Shown here one piece after another: positions 53,037 to 61,982 of a stretch of DNA of 64,000 bases. The position numbers were made by a program, and so were the translations under genes. The DNA is from Chelativorans multitrophicus (lineage in GTDB: Bacteria > Pseudomonadota > Alphaproteobacteria > Rhizobiales > Rhizobiaceae). The first letter of the stretch is position 1. Each line of letters begins with the position of its first letter. The notes under the pieces are model-generated. The model saw only the letters and a program-made list of their open reading frames with translations, was not told where the DNA came from and ran no database searches. The stretch lies in contig NZ_JAAAPL010000003.1 of NCBI RefSeq assembly GCF_011317445.1, positions 124,001 to 188,000 on the forward strand, written 5' to 3'.

Positions 53037-55241
53037 ATGGACGACCGTATCGACCCGCTCGCGCCCAACCCCGACGAATACGCGACGGCACGCACACCAC
53101 AATTCTTCATCGCAGCCACCGCTCCGCTACAGGAGCGGCGGCCGCGAACGCAGAAGCACGACGATACCTTCTCCATGTTCGATCACAATGGAGATGCGCT
53201 TTCGGGGCCGGGCAGCCCCGAGGGCATTTTTCATCGCGACACGCGCTACCTGTCACACTTCTTCCTCACCATCGGTGGGGAGCGCCCGCTGCTTCTCAGT
53301 TCGATGTTGCGCGATGACAACGCACTGCTGACCTTCGATCTTGCCAATCCGGATCTTTACGAGAACGGCGTCATCACGCTTCAGCACGATCTCATCCATA
53401 TCAGGCGAACGCGCTTTCTTTGGAAGGCCGCCTGTTATGAGCGGATCAGCGTGCGCAATTACGATGAGCGCAGCCGGACGGTGCGTTTGGAGCTCGCTTT
53501 TGCCGCCGATTTTGCGGATCTTTTCGAAGTGCGCGGAGCGCGCCGAAAGAAACGGGGCCGTACCCATGCCCCCGAGGTCGGAGCCGATAGGGTCACCCTT
53601 TCCTATAAGGGGCTCGATGGTGTTCTTCGCCGCACGATCATACGCTTCGACCCCGCGCCTGTAACGCTCACAGGAGAGCAGGCGGTGTTTGAGGTGAAGC
53701 TGATGCCGCGCCAGACGCGTCAGCTTTTTGTCGAGATACTCTGCAATGAAGAACCGCAGGAGTTCACTCCGCGCCGCCTCTTCTTTTCCAATCTTTTGGA
53801 AGCGCGGCGCGCCAACCGCGCTGCTGTCATGAATGCCGCATCCGTTGCCACCTCCAACGATGTCTTCAACGAAGCGGTGCGCCGCGCCGTAGCGGACCTC
53901 TACATGCTGGTCACCGACACGGAAGACGGCCCCTACCCCTATGCCGGAATTCCGTGGTTCAGCACGGTCTTCGGGCGCGACGCGCTCATTACGGCGCTGC
54001 AAACATTATGGCTTGATCCATCTATCGCCCGCGGCGTCTTGAAACATCTCGCTGCCAATCAGGCAACCGAGGAAAATCCCGCCGCCGATGCGGAACCAGG
54101 AAAGATTCTCCACGAGGTGCGCTATGGCGAGATGGCGGAACTGGGTGAGGTTCCCTTCCGCCGCTATTACGGCAGCGTGGATGCTACGCCGCTCTTCGTG
54201 ATGCTCGCCGGGGCCTATCTCGATCGCACCGGAGATCTGGAAACCTTGAAATCGCTCTGGCCGAATATCGAGGCGGCGCTTTCCTGGATTGAGGAATATG
54301 GCGACCGGGACGGCGACGGTTTCGTGGAATATGGCCGCCGTACGCTGGAAGGCCTCGCCAATCAAGGCTGGAAGGATAGCTTCGACGCGATTTTCCATGC
54401 CGACGGCAAATTGGCAGTTGGGCCGATCACGGTCTGCGAGGTCCAAGCCTATGTCTATGGTGCATGGACTGCCGCCGCCAAAATAGCCGCGGCCATGGGG
54501 CAGCCACGACGCTCACTCGAATTCGAGACGAAAGCCAAGGAGCTTCGCGCCCGCTTCGACAGCGCATTTTTCGATGAGGAACTCGGCACATATGTGCTGG
54601 CGCTCGACGGCAGCAACAAACCCTGCCGCGTACGGGCGTCGAATGCGGGCCACACGCTCTTCACCGGAATCGCCTATCCCCACCGCGCAACAAGGGTCGT
54701 AACAACTCTCATGGACCGCTCCTCCTTCTCAGGATGGGGTATACGCACGGTGGCGACCACCGAGTCCCGTTACAATCCCATGAGTTACCACAATGGGTCG
54801 GTCTGGCCGCACGATAACGCGCTGATCGCGGCAGGGTTCGCCCGCTATGGCTACCGCGCCGAAGCCGTGCGTGTTTTCGAGGGGTTGTTCATGGCTTCTA
54901 CCTATATCGACCTGCGGCGGCTGCCGGAACTTTTCTGCGGCTTTCCTCGCCAGAGAAGCCGCGGCCCGACCTTTTATCCGGTCGCCTGCTCTCCCCAAGC
55001 CTGGGCGGCCGTAACGCCGCTCTCGATCCTGCAGTCTTGCCTTGGAATGAGTTTTGACCCCAGTTCGGGAACGCTACTCTTCCACCAGCCGATGCTGCCG
55101 GAGTTTTTGGACGAAGTTACGCTTCGCGGCATAAGGCTTCCCCAGGGCCGGCTGGATATGTTCTTGCGGCGAGCCGGAGACGAAGTGGTGGTGCAGGTGC
55201 TTGACCGCGAGGGCGACACGCGCGTCACCACCACATATTGA
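53037..55241 (+). CDS. Glycogen debranching-type amylo-alpha-1,6-glucosidase
   Basis: A 734-residue two-domain protein. The N-terminal beta-rich domain (about 35-230, FDHNGDALSGPGSPEGIFHRDTRYL) is the bacterial GDE N-terminal domain. The C-terminal alpha/alpha toroid (about 280-700) is of the amylo-alpha-1,6-glucosidase/GH63-like type, with PYAGIPWFSTVFGRDALITALQ, GDRDGDGFVEYGRRTLEGLANQGWKDS and MSYHNGSVWPHDNALIAAG carrying the probable acid residues. It would remove alpha-1,6 branches or hydrolyse small glucosides in the cytosol. In this family it often accompanies a GT4, as here. Confidence 0.9.
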   Translation: MDDRIDPLAPNPDEYATARTPQFFIAATAPLQERRPRTQKHDDTFSMFDHNGDALSGPGSPEGIFHRDTRYLSHFFLTIGGERPLLLSSMLRDDNALLTFDLANPDLYENGVITLQHDLIHIRRTRFLWKAACYERISVRNYDERSRTVRLELAFAADFADLFEVRGARRKKRGRTHAPEVGADRVTLSYKGLDGVLRRTIIRFDPAPVTLTGEQAVFEVKLMPRQTRQLFVEILCNEEPQEFTPRRLFFSNLLEARRANRAAVMNAASVATSNDVFNEAVRRAVADLYMLVTDTEDGPYPYAGIPWFSTVFGRDALITALQTLWLDPSIARGVLKHLAANQATEENPAADAEPGKILHEVRYGEMAELGEVPFRRYYGSVDATPLFVMLAGAYLDRTGDLETLKSLWPNIEAALSWIEEYGDRDGDGFVEYGRRTLEGLANQGWKDSFDAIFHADGKLAVGPITVCEVQAYVYGAWTAAAKIAAAMGQPRRSLEFETKAKELRARFDSAFFDEELGTYVLALDGSNKPCRVRASNAGHTLFTGIAYPHRATRVVTTLMDRSSFSGWGIRTVATTESRYNPMSYHNGSVWPHDNALIAAGFARYGYRAEAVRVFEGLFMASTYIDLRRLPELFCGFPRQRSRGPTFYPVACSPQAWAAVTPLSILQSCLGMSFDPSSGTLLFHQPMLPEFLDEVTLRGIRLPQGRLDMFLRRAGDEVVVQVLDREGDTRVTTTY

Positions 55242-55292
55242 GATAAGGCGCCCGGCTGTCTTTCTTTCCGGGGAAGAGGGCCGGGGGCATCA

Positions 55293-55640
55293 TCAAAGGC
55301 CAAGAAACGGCTGGAAGCCACCGAAGATCAGTCGTTTCCCATCAAAAGGCATCTCTTGGGCATTCATGCGGGGGTCAGCCATTACCTTGGCCAAAACCTC
55401 GTCGCGGTGCTCGCGCGACTTGTAGATGATCCAGGAGAAAACGACAATCTCGTCCTCCTTTGCCTGCACCGCCCGCGGAAATGACGTCACCTCGCCATAT
55501 GGTACGTCGTCGCCGAGACATTCTACATATCCGATTGCACCGTGCTCACGCCAAACCTGCTCACCAAGTTGAGCCTGCCGCTTGTAATCGTCGACCCTGT
55601 CGTTTGGCAGCGGGATGATGAAGCCATCTACATACGCCAT
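55293..55640 (-). CDS. DUF1428-family protein
   Basis: A 115-residue YbaA/DUF1428 protein: MAYVDGFIIPLPNDRVDDYKR, EHGAIGYVECLGDDVPYGEVTSF, EIVVFSWIIYKSREHRDEV and MPFDGKRLIFGGFQPF cover the whole family length. The fold is a dimeric alpha-beta barrel; the biochemical role is unknown. It stands alone on the minus strand after the AraC gene. Confidence 0.92.
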   Translation of the reverse strand: MAYVDGFIIPLPNDRVDDYKRQAQLGEQVWREHGAIGYVECLGDDVPYGEVTSFPRAVQAKEDEIVVFSWIIYKSREHRDEVLAKVMADPRMNAQEMPFDGKRLIFGGFQPFLGL

Positions 55641-55719
55641 GTGAAAACCTCCATTGTGAGATTGCCAACCTAGGACGAATGAAGATGGCGATGCCCGACA
55701 CAGCGCCGGGCACTAACGC

Positions 55720-56631
55720 TCATGACCGCATGCGGATAAGCGCCGGCGTTGCCTGCTTATATTTTCTCATGGCCGAGGTGAGGTGACTTTGGCTTGAAAA
55801 CCCGCTGAGATAAGCCACTTCGGCGATCGTCATGTCGGTTTCAATGAGGAGTTTTTCTGCAAAATTGAGGCGAATATTCACCAGAAATTTATGCGGAGGC
55901 TCACCGAAGGTTTTCGTGAACGCCTGAATGAAGTGGCCGGCAGACAATCCACAAAGCGCGGCAAGCTCGTTTACAGAAAGCTTTCGGGCGAAATTTTCCC
56001 TCAAATATTCCTGGACGCGCCTGGCTGCCTCGTTGGAAAGCCCTCCCTTGCGCCTGACAATCGTTCTCGCGCGAGACGAGTAGTTTCGCAACAAATGAAC
56101 GCCAAAGATCGTAACGAGTGAGTCGACGAGAAGTTCGTTTGGCGGCTCGGCGGATGTCAACTCGGCCTTGAGCATTTGCGCGAGCTGAAGCGCCTTGCGA
56201 TCCACGATGCCGAATGGGGACGGCTGCAATTCCCAGGAGCCGCCGCCGAACTCGTGGCCGGCAAGTTGCTCCATGCTTTCCGGCGGCAGGGCGACCACAA
56301 TGTTTTCCCTCGTCGCGGTCCAGCTGCTTTTGCTGTCCACCCGTGCCGGACTGACGACGATCATTCCGACCGGAGCATCGAAGGTCACAAGCCTGTCACT
56401 GCCAAACGCGGAGGTAAAATTCGCCAAAGGCGCCAGCATGACGGCCGCGCAGTGCGATTCGGCCACGAATGTTTGCGATCCCGCCGGGCGCACAGAGTGA
56501 ACGGCTCCGCCTGTAAAGGTCGTCACCCTCGGTCCCGCATCCTTTGGAATAACATCCAATATAACGGGGTCCGCACGCGGGCGCTCTGAAATAACGCGTT
56601 CGCGCACGATTGCTCTCACATTATGCTGCAT
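55720..56631 (-). CDS. AraC-family transcriptional regulator
   Basis: A 303-residue regulator whose last 100 residues hold the double helix-turn-helix: RVQEYLRENFARKLSVNELAALCGLSAGHFIQAFTKTFGEPPHKF and IAEVAYLSGFSSQSHLTSAMRKYKQATP. The N-terminal half is a cupin-like effector domain without a clear ligand signature. A 6-9-6 inverted repeat lies just upstream (56647-56667). Targets are unknown; the adjacent DUF1428 gene, 79 bases downstream on the same strand, is a candidate. Confidence 0.92.
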   Translation of the reverse strand: MQHNVRAIVRERVISERPRADPVILDVIPKDAGPRVTTFTGGAVHSVRPAGSQTFVAESHCAAVMLAPLANFTSAFGSDRLVTFDAPVGMIVVSPARVDSKSSWTATRENIVVALPPESMEQLAGHEFGGGSWELQPSPFGIVDRKALQLAQMLKAELTSAEPPNELLVDSLVTIFGVHLLRNYSSRARTIVRRKGGLSNEAARRVQEYLRENFARKLSVNELAALCGLSAGHFIQAFTKTFGEPPHKFLVNIRLNFAEKLLIETDMTIAEVAYLSGFSSQSHLTSAMRKYKQATPALIRMRS

Positions 56632-56646
56632 CCGAAGACGTTGCCC

Positions 56647-56667
56647 GACTACTATTTGTATGTAGTC
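56647..56667. promoter_or_regulatory. Inverted repeat in the araC-type gene promoter
   Basis: GACTAC - 9 bases - GTAGTC, 15 bases upstream of the AraC-family start. A candidate autoregulatory or promoter element; seen once only in the window. Confidence 0.35.
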
Positions 56668-56885
56668 TGATCTATTTCCAATGTGATCGCAAGTTTCAAT
56701 AAAGTCTGGGGAAATCTGGCTACAGATGACCGTGGCGCCATATTTGCTCTTGAATCGTCAGGCAATGTGGCGCGGCATCATCTGATTCGGCCGCCAGTCA
56801 GCGGAAAGACAGACACTTTTAGCGTCGTCCGTTCGTTCCCATTATAGTTCAAATTTGCCGCTGCTGATTGCAAATGAACAGTACA

Positions 56886-58205
56886 TCACGTTTTGTTGAT
56901 CAGCCTGTCCTGTCGAGCCCGCAGCTCGGCGATCTTGGAGTCCGGCGGTGGCGCGGCGTTATCGTAGGTGAGAATTTCACCCTTGCGAACAGGCTTCAAC
57001 ACCGTGCCGCCTTGCAAGAGTCCGCAGGGTATGGCTTTGGCCGACCTGGCTTCCTCGGCCCTCATGATCCAAGCGCGATAACAGTACTCCCCTATGGCAT
57101 CGAGCCTCTCGCCAACGTTGAGGTCCTTCTTCGCCACTGCGCAAACTTCAGCCACCGGCTTGGGAAGCGGCACCATGTCCGGCTTGCCATAAAGAACGAC
57201 TCGGGCACAGGTGAGCGGCACCTCCAGTGACGTGAGGTGGTAGGGCCGATGGAAGGTAAAATAAGGCCCCTCTCCCATTTTCAGGTCTTCCATGCGTTCA
57301 CGGATGCGCGGATGCGACATTTCGGCGATGACGAAGACGCCCGGCGCGACCCCCTTTCCAATCGAGTAATCCACAACGCCGGCGCGCGAGAGCACCCCAC
57401 CATCTTTCTGCGGAATCAGAGTCCGGTTGAGTTCACCCAGAGTGGCGGCCGGCCCGTGCATGCCTGGCTTGTCGGGAACGAGACCCGTGGCGTTCGCGAT
57501 CGCCGCCATTTCCACCATCGTTTTGGAGCCATCGACGAATTCCACCAGCATGCGAACATTCATGTTCCGCCGCTCGGCTTCGGCGGCATAATCGTCCGGA
57601 ACGGCATCGATATTTAGCGGGTTGTTCTTGCCTTTACCCGCCGCGACGATGGTGTGGCCCATCGCAGAAACGAATTCGATCAGTTCCATGCAGGCGGAAG
57701 GCTCATCGCCCGCGCCGAGCGAGTAGGTGACACCCAGCCGGTCGGCTTCGTTCTTGAGATAGGCTCCGATGGTAACGTCCGCCTCGACATTCATCATGAC
57801 GAGATGCTTGCCGCGCTCCATCGCGCGAAGGCCGATTTCAGCACCGACAGCCGGAACGCCGGTAGCATCCACGACGACATCGATAAGATCGCTTTCGATG
57901 ACGTGACTTGCATCGTCCGTAACGGCAATGCGCCCCGCCTCGATCGCCCGTGCCATCGCTGCACCGCTGTCGACGGTCCTTGCACGATCCGGTTCGCCAT
58001 AGGCGATTTCGACTGCCTGAAGCGCGGCCTTCGGTCGCAACTCGGCGATCGCACCCACCTCGATCCCCCGCATATGGGAGATGCGCGCCACAATGTCGGT
58101 ACCCATTTCGCCCGTACCAATCAGGCCGATTCGGATGGGCTTCCCCGCTTTGGCGCGCTCTTCCAGATCACGCGCGAGCCCAACAAGCGCTACATTGGTC
58201 ACCAT
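56886..58205 (-). CDS. NAD(P)-dependent dehydrogenase with SAF domain (homoserine-dehydrogenase-like)
   Basis: A 439-residue protein with a Rossmann domain (IRIGLIGTGEMGTDIVARI), a VVVDATGVPAVGAEIGLRAMERGKHLVMMNVEADV segment as in homoserine-dehydrogenase-like enzymes, and a C-terminal SAF domain (about 355-425, KKDLNVGERLDAIGEYCYRAWI...). The SAF domain is shared with sialic acid synthase, antifreeze proteins and altronate dehydratases. The start at 58205 has GGGAG upstream and drops seven extra residues. It is a single-gene unit. Proteins of this kind occur in tetritol and sugar-acid loci, but the substrate is undetermined. Confidence 0.85.
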   Translation of the reverse strand: MVTNVALVGLARDLEERAKAGKPIRIGLIGTGEMGTDIVARISHMRGIEVGAIAELRPKAALQAVEIAYGEPDRARTVDSGAAMARAIEAGRIAVTDDASHVIESDLIDVVVDATGVPAVGAEIGLRAMERGKHLVMMNVEADVTIGAYLKNEADRLGVTYSLGAGDEPSACMELIEFVSAMGHTIVAAGKGKNNPLNIDAVPDDYAAEAERRNMNVRMLVEFVDGSKTMVEMAAIANATGLVPDKPGMHGPAATLGELNRTLIPQKDGGVLSRAGVVDYSIGKGVAPGVFVIAEMSHPRIRERMEDLKMGEGPYFTFHRPYHLTSLEVPLTCARVVLYGKPDMVPLPKPVAEVCAVAKKDLNVGERLDAIGEYCYRAWIMRAEEARSAKAIPCGLLQGGTVLKPVRKGEILTYDNAAPPPDSKIAELRARQDRLINKT

Positions 58206-58324
58206 GAATAGGCATCTCCCGGCCACAGCTTTCTACGAGGGTTAATGGTCTGCGACGCAAGCAGTCAAGGACAGGTGCTTGCTGCGCTGCGACAGAATTG
58301 CACGGCTGCTATGCAAAAGAACTC

Positions 58325-58353
58325 TTTAAATTGCTGACGGAGCCCCCTATCTA
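58325..58353 (+). promoter_or_regulatory. Predicted promoter of the sRNA
   Basis: TTTAAA (58325-58330) and TATCTA (58348-58353) spaced by 17 bases, placing the transcription start near 58360. Both boxes are only moderate matches to sigma-70 consensus. Confidence 0.4.
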
Positions 58354-58359
58354 CACCGC

Positions 58360-58485
58360 AAGTTCTCGACGGGGCTCCTCCTCCCAAAAATCCCTGTCGG
58401 GTCGCGGTTAGCCTTTCCTCCTCCCTAGGCTGACCGACTTCAAAAGCACCCGCTGGACCTCCTCCCCCAGCGGGTGCTTTTTTTT
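58360..58485 (+). ncRNA. Trans-acting sRNA with three anti-Shine-Dalgarno hairpins, alpha-r14 (NfeR1)-like
   Basis: Three successive hairpins each expose a CCTCCTCCC-type motif in the loop. Hairpin 1 pairs 68-74 with 92-98 of the 58300s and has a loop with CTCCTCCTCCC. Hairpin 2 is GGTTAGCCT / AGGCTGACC (58406-58435). Hairpin 3 is the terminator with CCTCCTCCC between its arms. The length, about 126 nt, and the three repeated anti-SD loops match the alpha-r14 family of Hyphomicrobiales. Its Sinorhizobium member NfeR1 represses many ABC-transporter mRNAs by pairing with their ribosome sites. The many GGAGGAG sites in this window would be natural targets. Confidence 0.8.
58442..58485 (+). terminator. 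Rho-independent terminator of the sRNA
   Basis: A 15-bp perfect stem (58442-58456 with 58467-58481, core CACCCGCTGG / CCAGCGGGTG) with a 10-base loop, running into eight Ts (58478-58485). It is the strongest terminator in the window. No protein gene precedes it on this strand, which is what points to the sRNA. Confidence 0.92.
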
Positions 58486-58605
58486 ATCAGCTCAGCGCAG
58501 CTCTCCAGCAACCTTCGCCATTCGCCGATTTGCGCAGCGGAACATAAGCGACTTGCGTGTGTTCACCGCGTCATGGGGAACCCAGGACCAGCGCGGAAGG
58601 AGCTC

Positions 58606-60228
58606 ATGAAAGGCACAAGCCCTGACGTTGAGGTGCACTCATCGCAAGAGCCATGGTGGCGGCGCGGCGTCATCTACCAAATCTATCCGCGCTCCTTTCA
58701 GGACAGCAATGGCGACGGCATCGGCGACATCCGCGGCATCATAGATCGCCTGGACTACCTCGTCTGGCTCGGGATAGATGCCGTCTGGATTTCGCCGATC
58801 TTCTTCTCGCCAATGGCCGATTTCGGCTATGACATCGCGGATTATCGCAAGATCGACCCTCTTTTCGGTACGCTCACGGATTTCGACCAGCTCATTGAAG
58901 CCGCGCATCGGCGTGGAATTCGGATATTGCTCGACTATGTGCCGAACCACTCCTCAGACCGTCATCAATGGTTTCTGGAGGCGCGCAGCTCCCGCGATAA
59001 TCCTCGGCGCGATTTCTACATATGGCGGGATGCGGCGCCGGACGGGGGACCGCCAAACAACTGGCAAAGCGAATTCGGCGGCAGCGCATGGGAACTGGAT
59101 GCCGCAACCGGCCAATATTACTACCATGCCTTCCTGAAAGAGCAGCCCGATCTAAACTGGCGCAATCCAGAAGTGCGCCGTGAAATGTACGACGTGCTCC
59201 GCTTCTGGCTGGACCGGGGCGTCGACGGTTTTCGCGTCGATGTCATGTGGCATCTCATCAAGGACGCGGAGTTTCGCGACAATCCGCAGAACCCCGACTG
59301 GACCGAAGACATGCCGCCGCACAAGTCGGTGCTTTCGATCTATTCCTGCGATCAGGAGGAGGTGCACGACGTAGTCTCCGAAATGCGCGCCGTGCTGGAC
59401 GAATACGGGGGCGACCGGCTGCTTATCGGAGAAATATATCTGCCGATTGCCCGGCTCGTCGCCTATTATGGCCGGGATCTTCGCGGTGCGCACCTGCCGT
59501 TCAATTTCCGCCTTATTGAGGCGCAATGGGACGCTCGCCACATCGAGCGGCAGATTGTCGAATACGAGGCCGCTCTGCCGGAGGGCGGCTGGCCGAACTG
59601 GGTTTTGAGCAATCACGATAAGCCGCGTATCGCCTCCCGTGTCGGCCGGGACCAGGCGCGTGTTGCCGCCATGATGCTACTTACGTTGCGCGGCACGCCA
59701 ACCATCTATTATGGCGACGAGATCGGGATGAACGACGCTCCCATTCCGCCTGAGCGCGTGCAGGACCCGTTCGAGCTGCGCGTTCCCGGACGCGGTTTCG
59801 GGCGTGATCCCCAACGCACGCCTATGCAGTGGGACAATACGGTGAATGCAGGCTTCAGCACCGGCTCGCCTTGGCTTCCTCTTGCCCCGGACAAGGACAG
59901 CTTCAATGTGGAGGCGGAACGCAGCGATCCGCACTCAATGCTGTCGCTCTATCGCAGGCTGATTGCATTCCGGCGAGAAAATGATGCGCTGAACCTTGGC
60001 CGTTACGCCTCCGTCGAGGCAGACAGCTGCGTGCTCGCTTACCTCCGGGAGACGGAGAATGATCGCTATTTGATTGCACTTAATCTCGGGCCCGAGCCGG
60101 CGGTGCTGGAAACACCCGGGCAATGCCGGATTGTGATCAGCACGGAAGGCAAGGCGGAAGGCGAGATTGTCGAGAAAAAGCTCCACCTGCAAGGCAATGA
60201 GGGCGTGCTGGCGGAGATGATGAGTTAG
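58606..60228 (+). CDS. GH13 alpha-glucosidase (oligo-1,6-glucosidase type)
   Basis: A 540-residue GH13 hydrolase: WWRRGVIYQIYPRSFQDSNGDGIGD near the N-terminus, VPNHSSD, GFRVDVMWHL with nucleophile Asp212, LIGEIYLP with acid Glu276, and SNHDKPRIASR with Asp338. The order and sequence fit the alpha-glucosidase/oligo-1,6-glucosidase subfamilies, acting on short alpha-glucosides in the cytosol. The start at 58606 has GGAAGGAG five bases upstream. The gene is followed after 110 bases by a trehalose-synthase-like gene. Confidence 0.92.
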   Translation: MKGTSPDVEVHSSQEPWWRRGVIYQIYPRSFQDSNGDGIGDIRGIIDRLDYLVWLGIDAVWISPIFFSPMADFGYDIADYRKIDPLFGTLTDFDQLIEAAHRRGIRILLDYVPNHSSDRHQWFLEARSSRDNPRRDFYIWRDAAPDGGPPNNWQSEFGGSAWELDAATGQYYYHAFLKEQPDLNWRNPEVRREMYDVLRFWLDRGVDGFRVDVMWHLIKDAEFRDNPQNPDWTEDMPPHKSVLSIYSCDQEEVHDVVSEMRAVLDEYGGDRLLIGEIYLPIARLVAYYGRDLRGAHLPFNFRLIEAQWDARHIERQIVEYEAALPEGGWPNWVLSNHDKPRIASRVGRDQARVAAMMLLTLRGTPTIYYGDEIGMNDAPIPPERVQDPFELRVPGRGFGRDPQRTPMQWDNTVNAGFSTGSPWLPLAPDKDSFNVEAERSDPHSMLSLYRRLIAFRRENDALNLGRYASVEADSCVLAYLRETENDRYLIALNLGPEPAVLETPGQCRIVISTEGKAEGEIVEKKLHLQGNEGVLAEMMS

Positions 60229-60338
60229 GCTGCGGTGACCAGCCCGATCTCGCCTTCGGTACGCCGCCGGAACGCTCCCTCGATCAAAAGCGTTGCCTGC
60301 TCGCATGAGTATTTTCAATCGAGGATATTGCCGGGCCG

Positions 60339-61961
60339 ATGAAAGACTATTGGTGGAAGGATGCCATCGTCTACGCAGTGGATGTAGAGCGGTTCTGTGA
60401 TTCGGATGGTGACGGGGTAGGAGACTTCAAGGGGCTCACGTCTAAGCTGGACTATATCGCTGAGCTCGGTGTCACCTGCATTTGGCTTCTCCCGTTCTAT
60501 CCATCCACGGGAGAGGACAACGGCTACAGCATCACCGACTACTTACGCGTGGACTCCCGCTTTGGGCTGTTTCAGGACTTCCTCGAATTCATTCATCGGG
60601 CCGGCGAGCACGGCATCCGCGTGGTCGTCGATCTGGTGGTACATCATACGTCGAACCAGCATCCCTGGTTTCAGGCCGCGCGGCACAACGAGAAATCGCG
60701 TTACCGCGATTTCTATATCTGGACCCATAACCCGCCTCCCACACCTCCCGGCAAGGGGACTATTTTTCCAGGCGAGGAAGGGACTGTCTGGACCTATGAC
60801 GAGGTCGCGCGCGCCTATTACCACCATCGCTTCTACCACTTCGAGCCAGGGCTCAACCATGCAAACCCGGACGTGCGCGACGAGATCGGCCGGATCATAG
60901 ATTACTGGCTGAGCTTCGGCGTTGCTGGTTTCCGCGTGGATGCCGCATCGCATATCTTGGAAAACCCGCTGGCAAAATCCGGGGAAGACGAGAACGCGCC
61001 GGACATGCTGCGCGAGATGTTCCACCGGGCCACGGGCTCGAAATCCGACATTGTCATGCTGGGCGAGGTGGACGAGAGCCCCAACGAGCTTGAGAGGTTC
61101 TTCGATGGCACGCGGTTGAACATGATGTTCAACTTCCTCCTCAACAATTATCTTATCCTCGGGCTGGCAAAGGAGAAGGCAGAGCCGATCCAGCGCGGCC
61201 TGGCAATGCTGCCCGTTCCCCCTGAAAACGGCCAATGGGCCAATTTCCTCCGCAATTTCGACGAGGCGGACCTGGAACGACTGACGCCGGAGGAACTGGA
61301 GAGCGTTCTTAAAATCTTCGCGCCAAAGGAAGAGATGCGAATCTATGGGCGGGGGTTGAGGCGCAGGCTTGCCCCTATGCTGGACGGAGACGTACGCCGC
61401 CTGAAAATGGCAATGAGCCTCCTCTATTCCATGCCCGGGGCGCCCGTTTTGGTTTATGGCGATGAGATCGGCATGGGTGAGGATCTGACCCAAGAGGGCC
61501 GAAATTCCGTTCGCTCACCGATGCAATGGGATGGAAGCCGAAATGCAGGCTTCTCGTCGGCCCGCAAGGAAAGAATGGTGCAGCCGATCATCGACAAGGG
61601 CCGTTTTGCCTTCGAGCGGATCAATGCCGAGACACAGCGAAACGACCCGGCTTCGCTTCTCTCTTTCGTCAAGCAGCTCGCGATCCTGCGCCGGGAGCGC
61701 ACCGAGATCGGGAGCGGCTTCTGCGCGTTCCTGGAGTGCGGCTCCGATCACGTGCTCGCCCACCACTACAAATCGGAGGCGGCTCCTCTGGTCATGGTCC
61801 ACAATCTGGCAGGTGAGGCGGTGAAGATCGACGTCAAGTTGCCGGCTGGCGTAACCTCGCTTGGCACGCTCTTTGGCGGCGAAATGCCGTCGATCGAAGA
61901 TGGGCATTTGCGCATGAGCTTGGAACCATACGGCGTGCGCTGGCTGGGTCTGCCGCGCTGA
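60339..61961 (+). CDS. GH13 trehalose-synthase-like glucosidase/isomerase
   Basis: A 540-residue GH13 protein resembling trehalose synthase (maltose alpha-glucosyltransferase) domains: WWKDAIVYAVDVERFCDSDGDGVGDFKGL, YPSTGEDNGYSITDYLRVD, GFRVDAASHI with Asp201, LGEVDES with Glu243, and FLRNFDEADL with Asp308. It lacks a fused maltokinase. In region IV the almost invariant His before the third Asp is Phe307, so the activity may differ from standard TreS. The sequence GDEIGMGEDL and RSPMQWD closing motifs are intact. It shares the locus with a debranching enzyme and an alpha-glucosidase. Confidence 0.88.
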   Translation: MKDYWWKDAIVYAVDVERFCDSDGDGVGDFKGLTSKLDYIAELGVTCIWLLPFYPSTGEDNGYSITDYLRVDSRFGLFQDFLEFIHRAGEHGIRVVVDLVVHHTSNQHPWFQAARHNEKSRYRDFYIWTHNPPPTPPGKGTIFPGEEGTVWTYDEVARAYYHHRFYHFEPGLNHANPDVRDEIGRIIDYWLSFGVAGFRVDAASHILENPLAKSGEDENAPDMLREMFHRATGSKSDIVMLGEVDESPNELERFFDGTRLNMMFNFLLNNYLILGLAKEKAEPIQRGLAMLPVPPENGQWANFLRNFDEADLERLTPEELESVLKIFAPKEEMRIYGRGLRRRLAPMLDGDVRRLKMAMSLLYSMPGAPVLVYGDEIGMGEDLTQEGRNSVRSPMQWDGSRNAGFSSARKERMVQPIIDKGRFAFERINAETQRNDPASLLSFVKQLAILRRERTEIGSGFCAFLECGSDHVLAHHYKSEAAPLVMVHNLAGEAVKIDVKLPAGVTSLGTLFGGEMPSIEDGHLRMSLEPYGVRWLGLPR

Positions 61962-61982
61962 TGGCGATGCTGGAGGAGTGAT

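Larger units (their letters stand above)
58206..58605. other. Intergenic region holding the small RNA gene
   Basis: This 400-bp interval contains no protein gene. Its right half is the structured sRNA at 58360-58485. The left part should contain the promoter of the SAF-domain dehydrogenase on the minus strand. A GH13 reading from 58474 into this region is not used because it would start within the sRNA terminator. Confidence 0.6.

Noticed and set aside
58474-58605. Longer N-terminus for the GH13 alpha-glucosidase starting at 58474
   Set aside because: It would begin inside the T-run of the sRNA terminator. The start at 58606 has a strong ribosome site and fits the family N-terminus.
60543-61493. 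A 316-codon minus-strand frame
   Set aside because: It is fully antisense to the GH13 gene at 60339 and has no recognisable domain.
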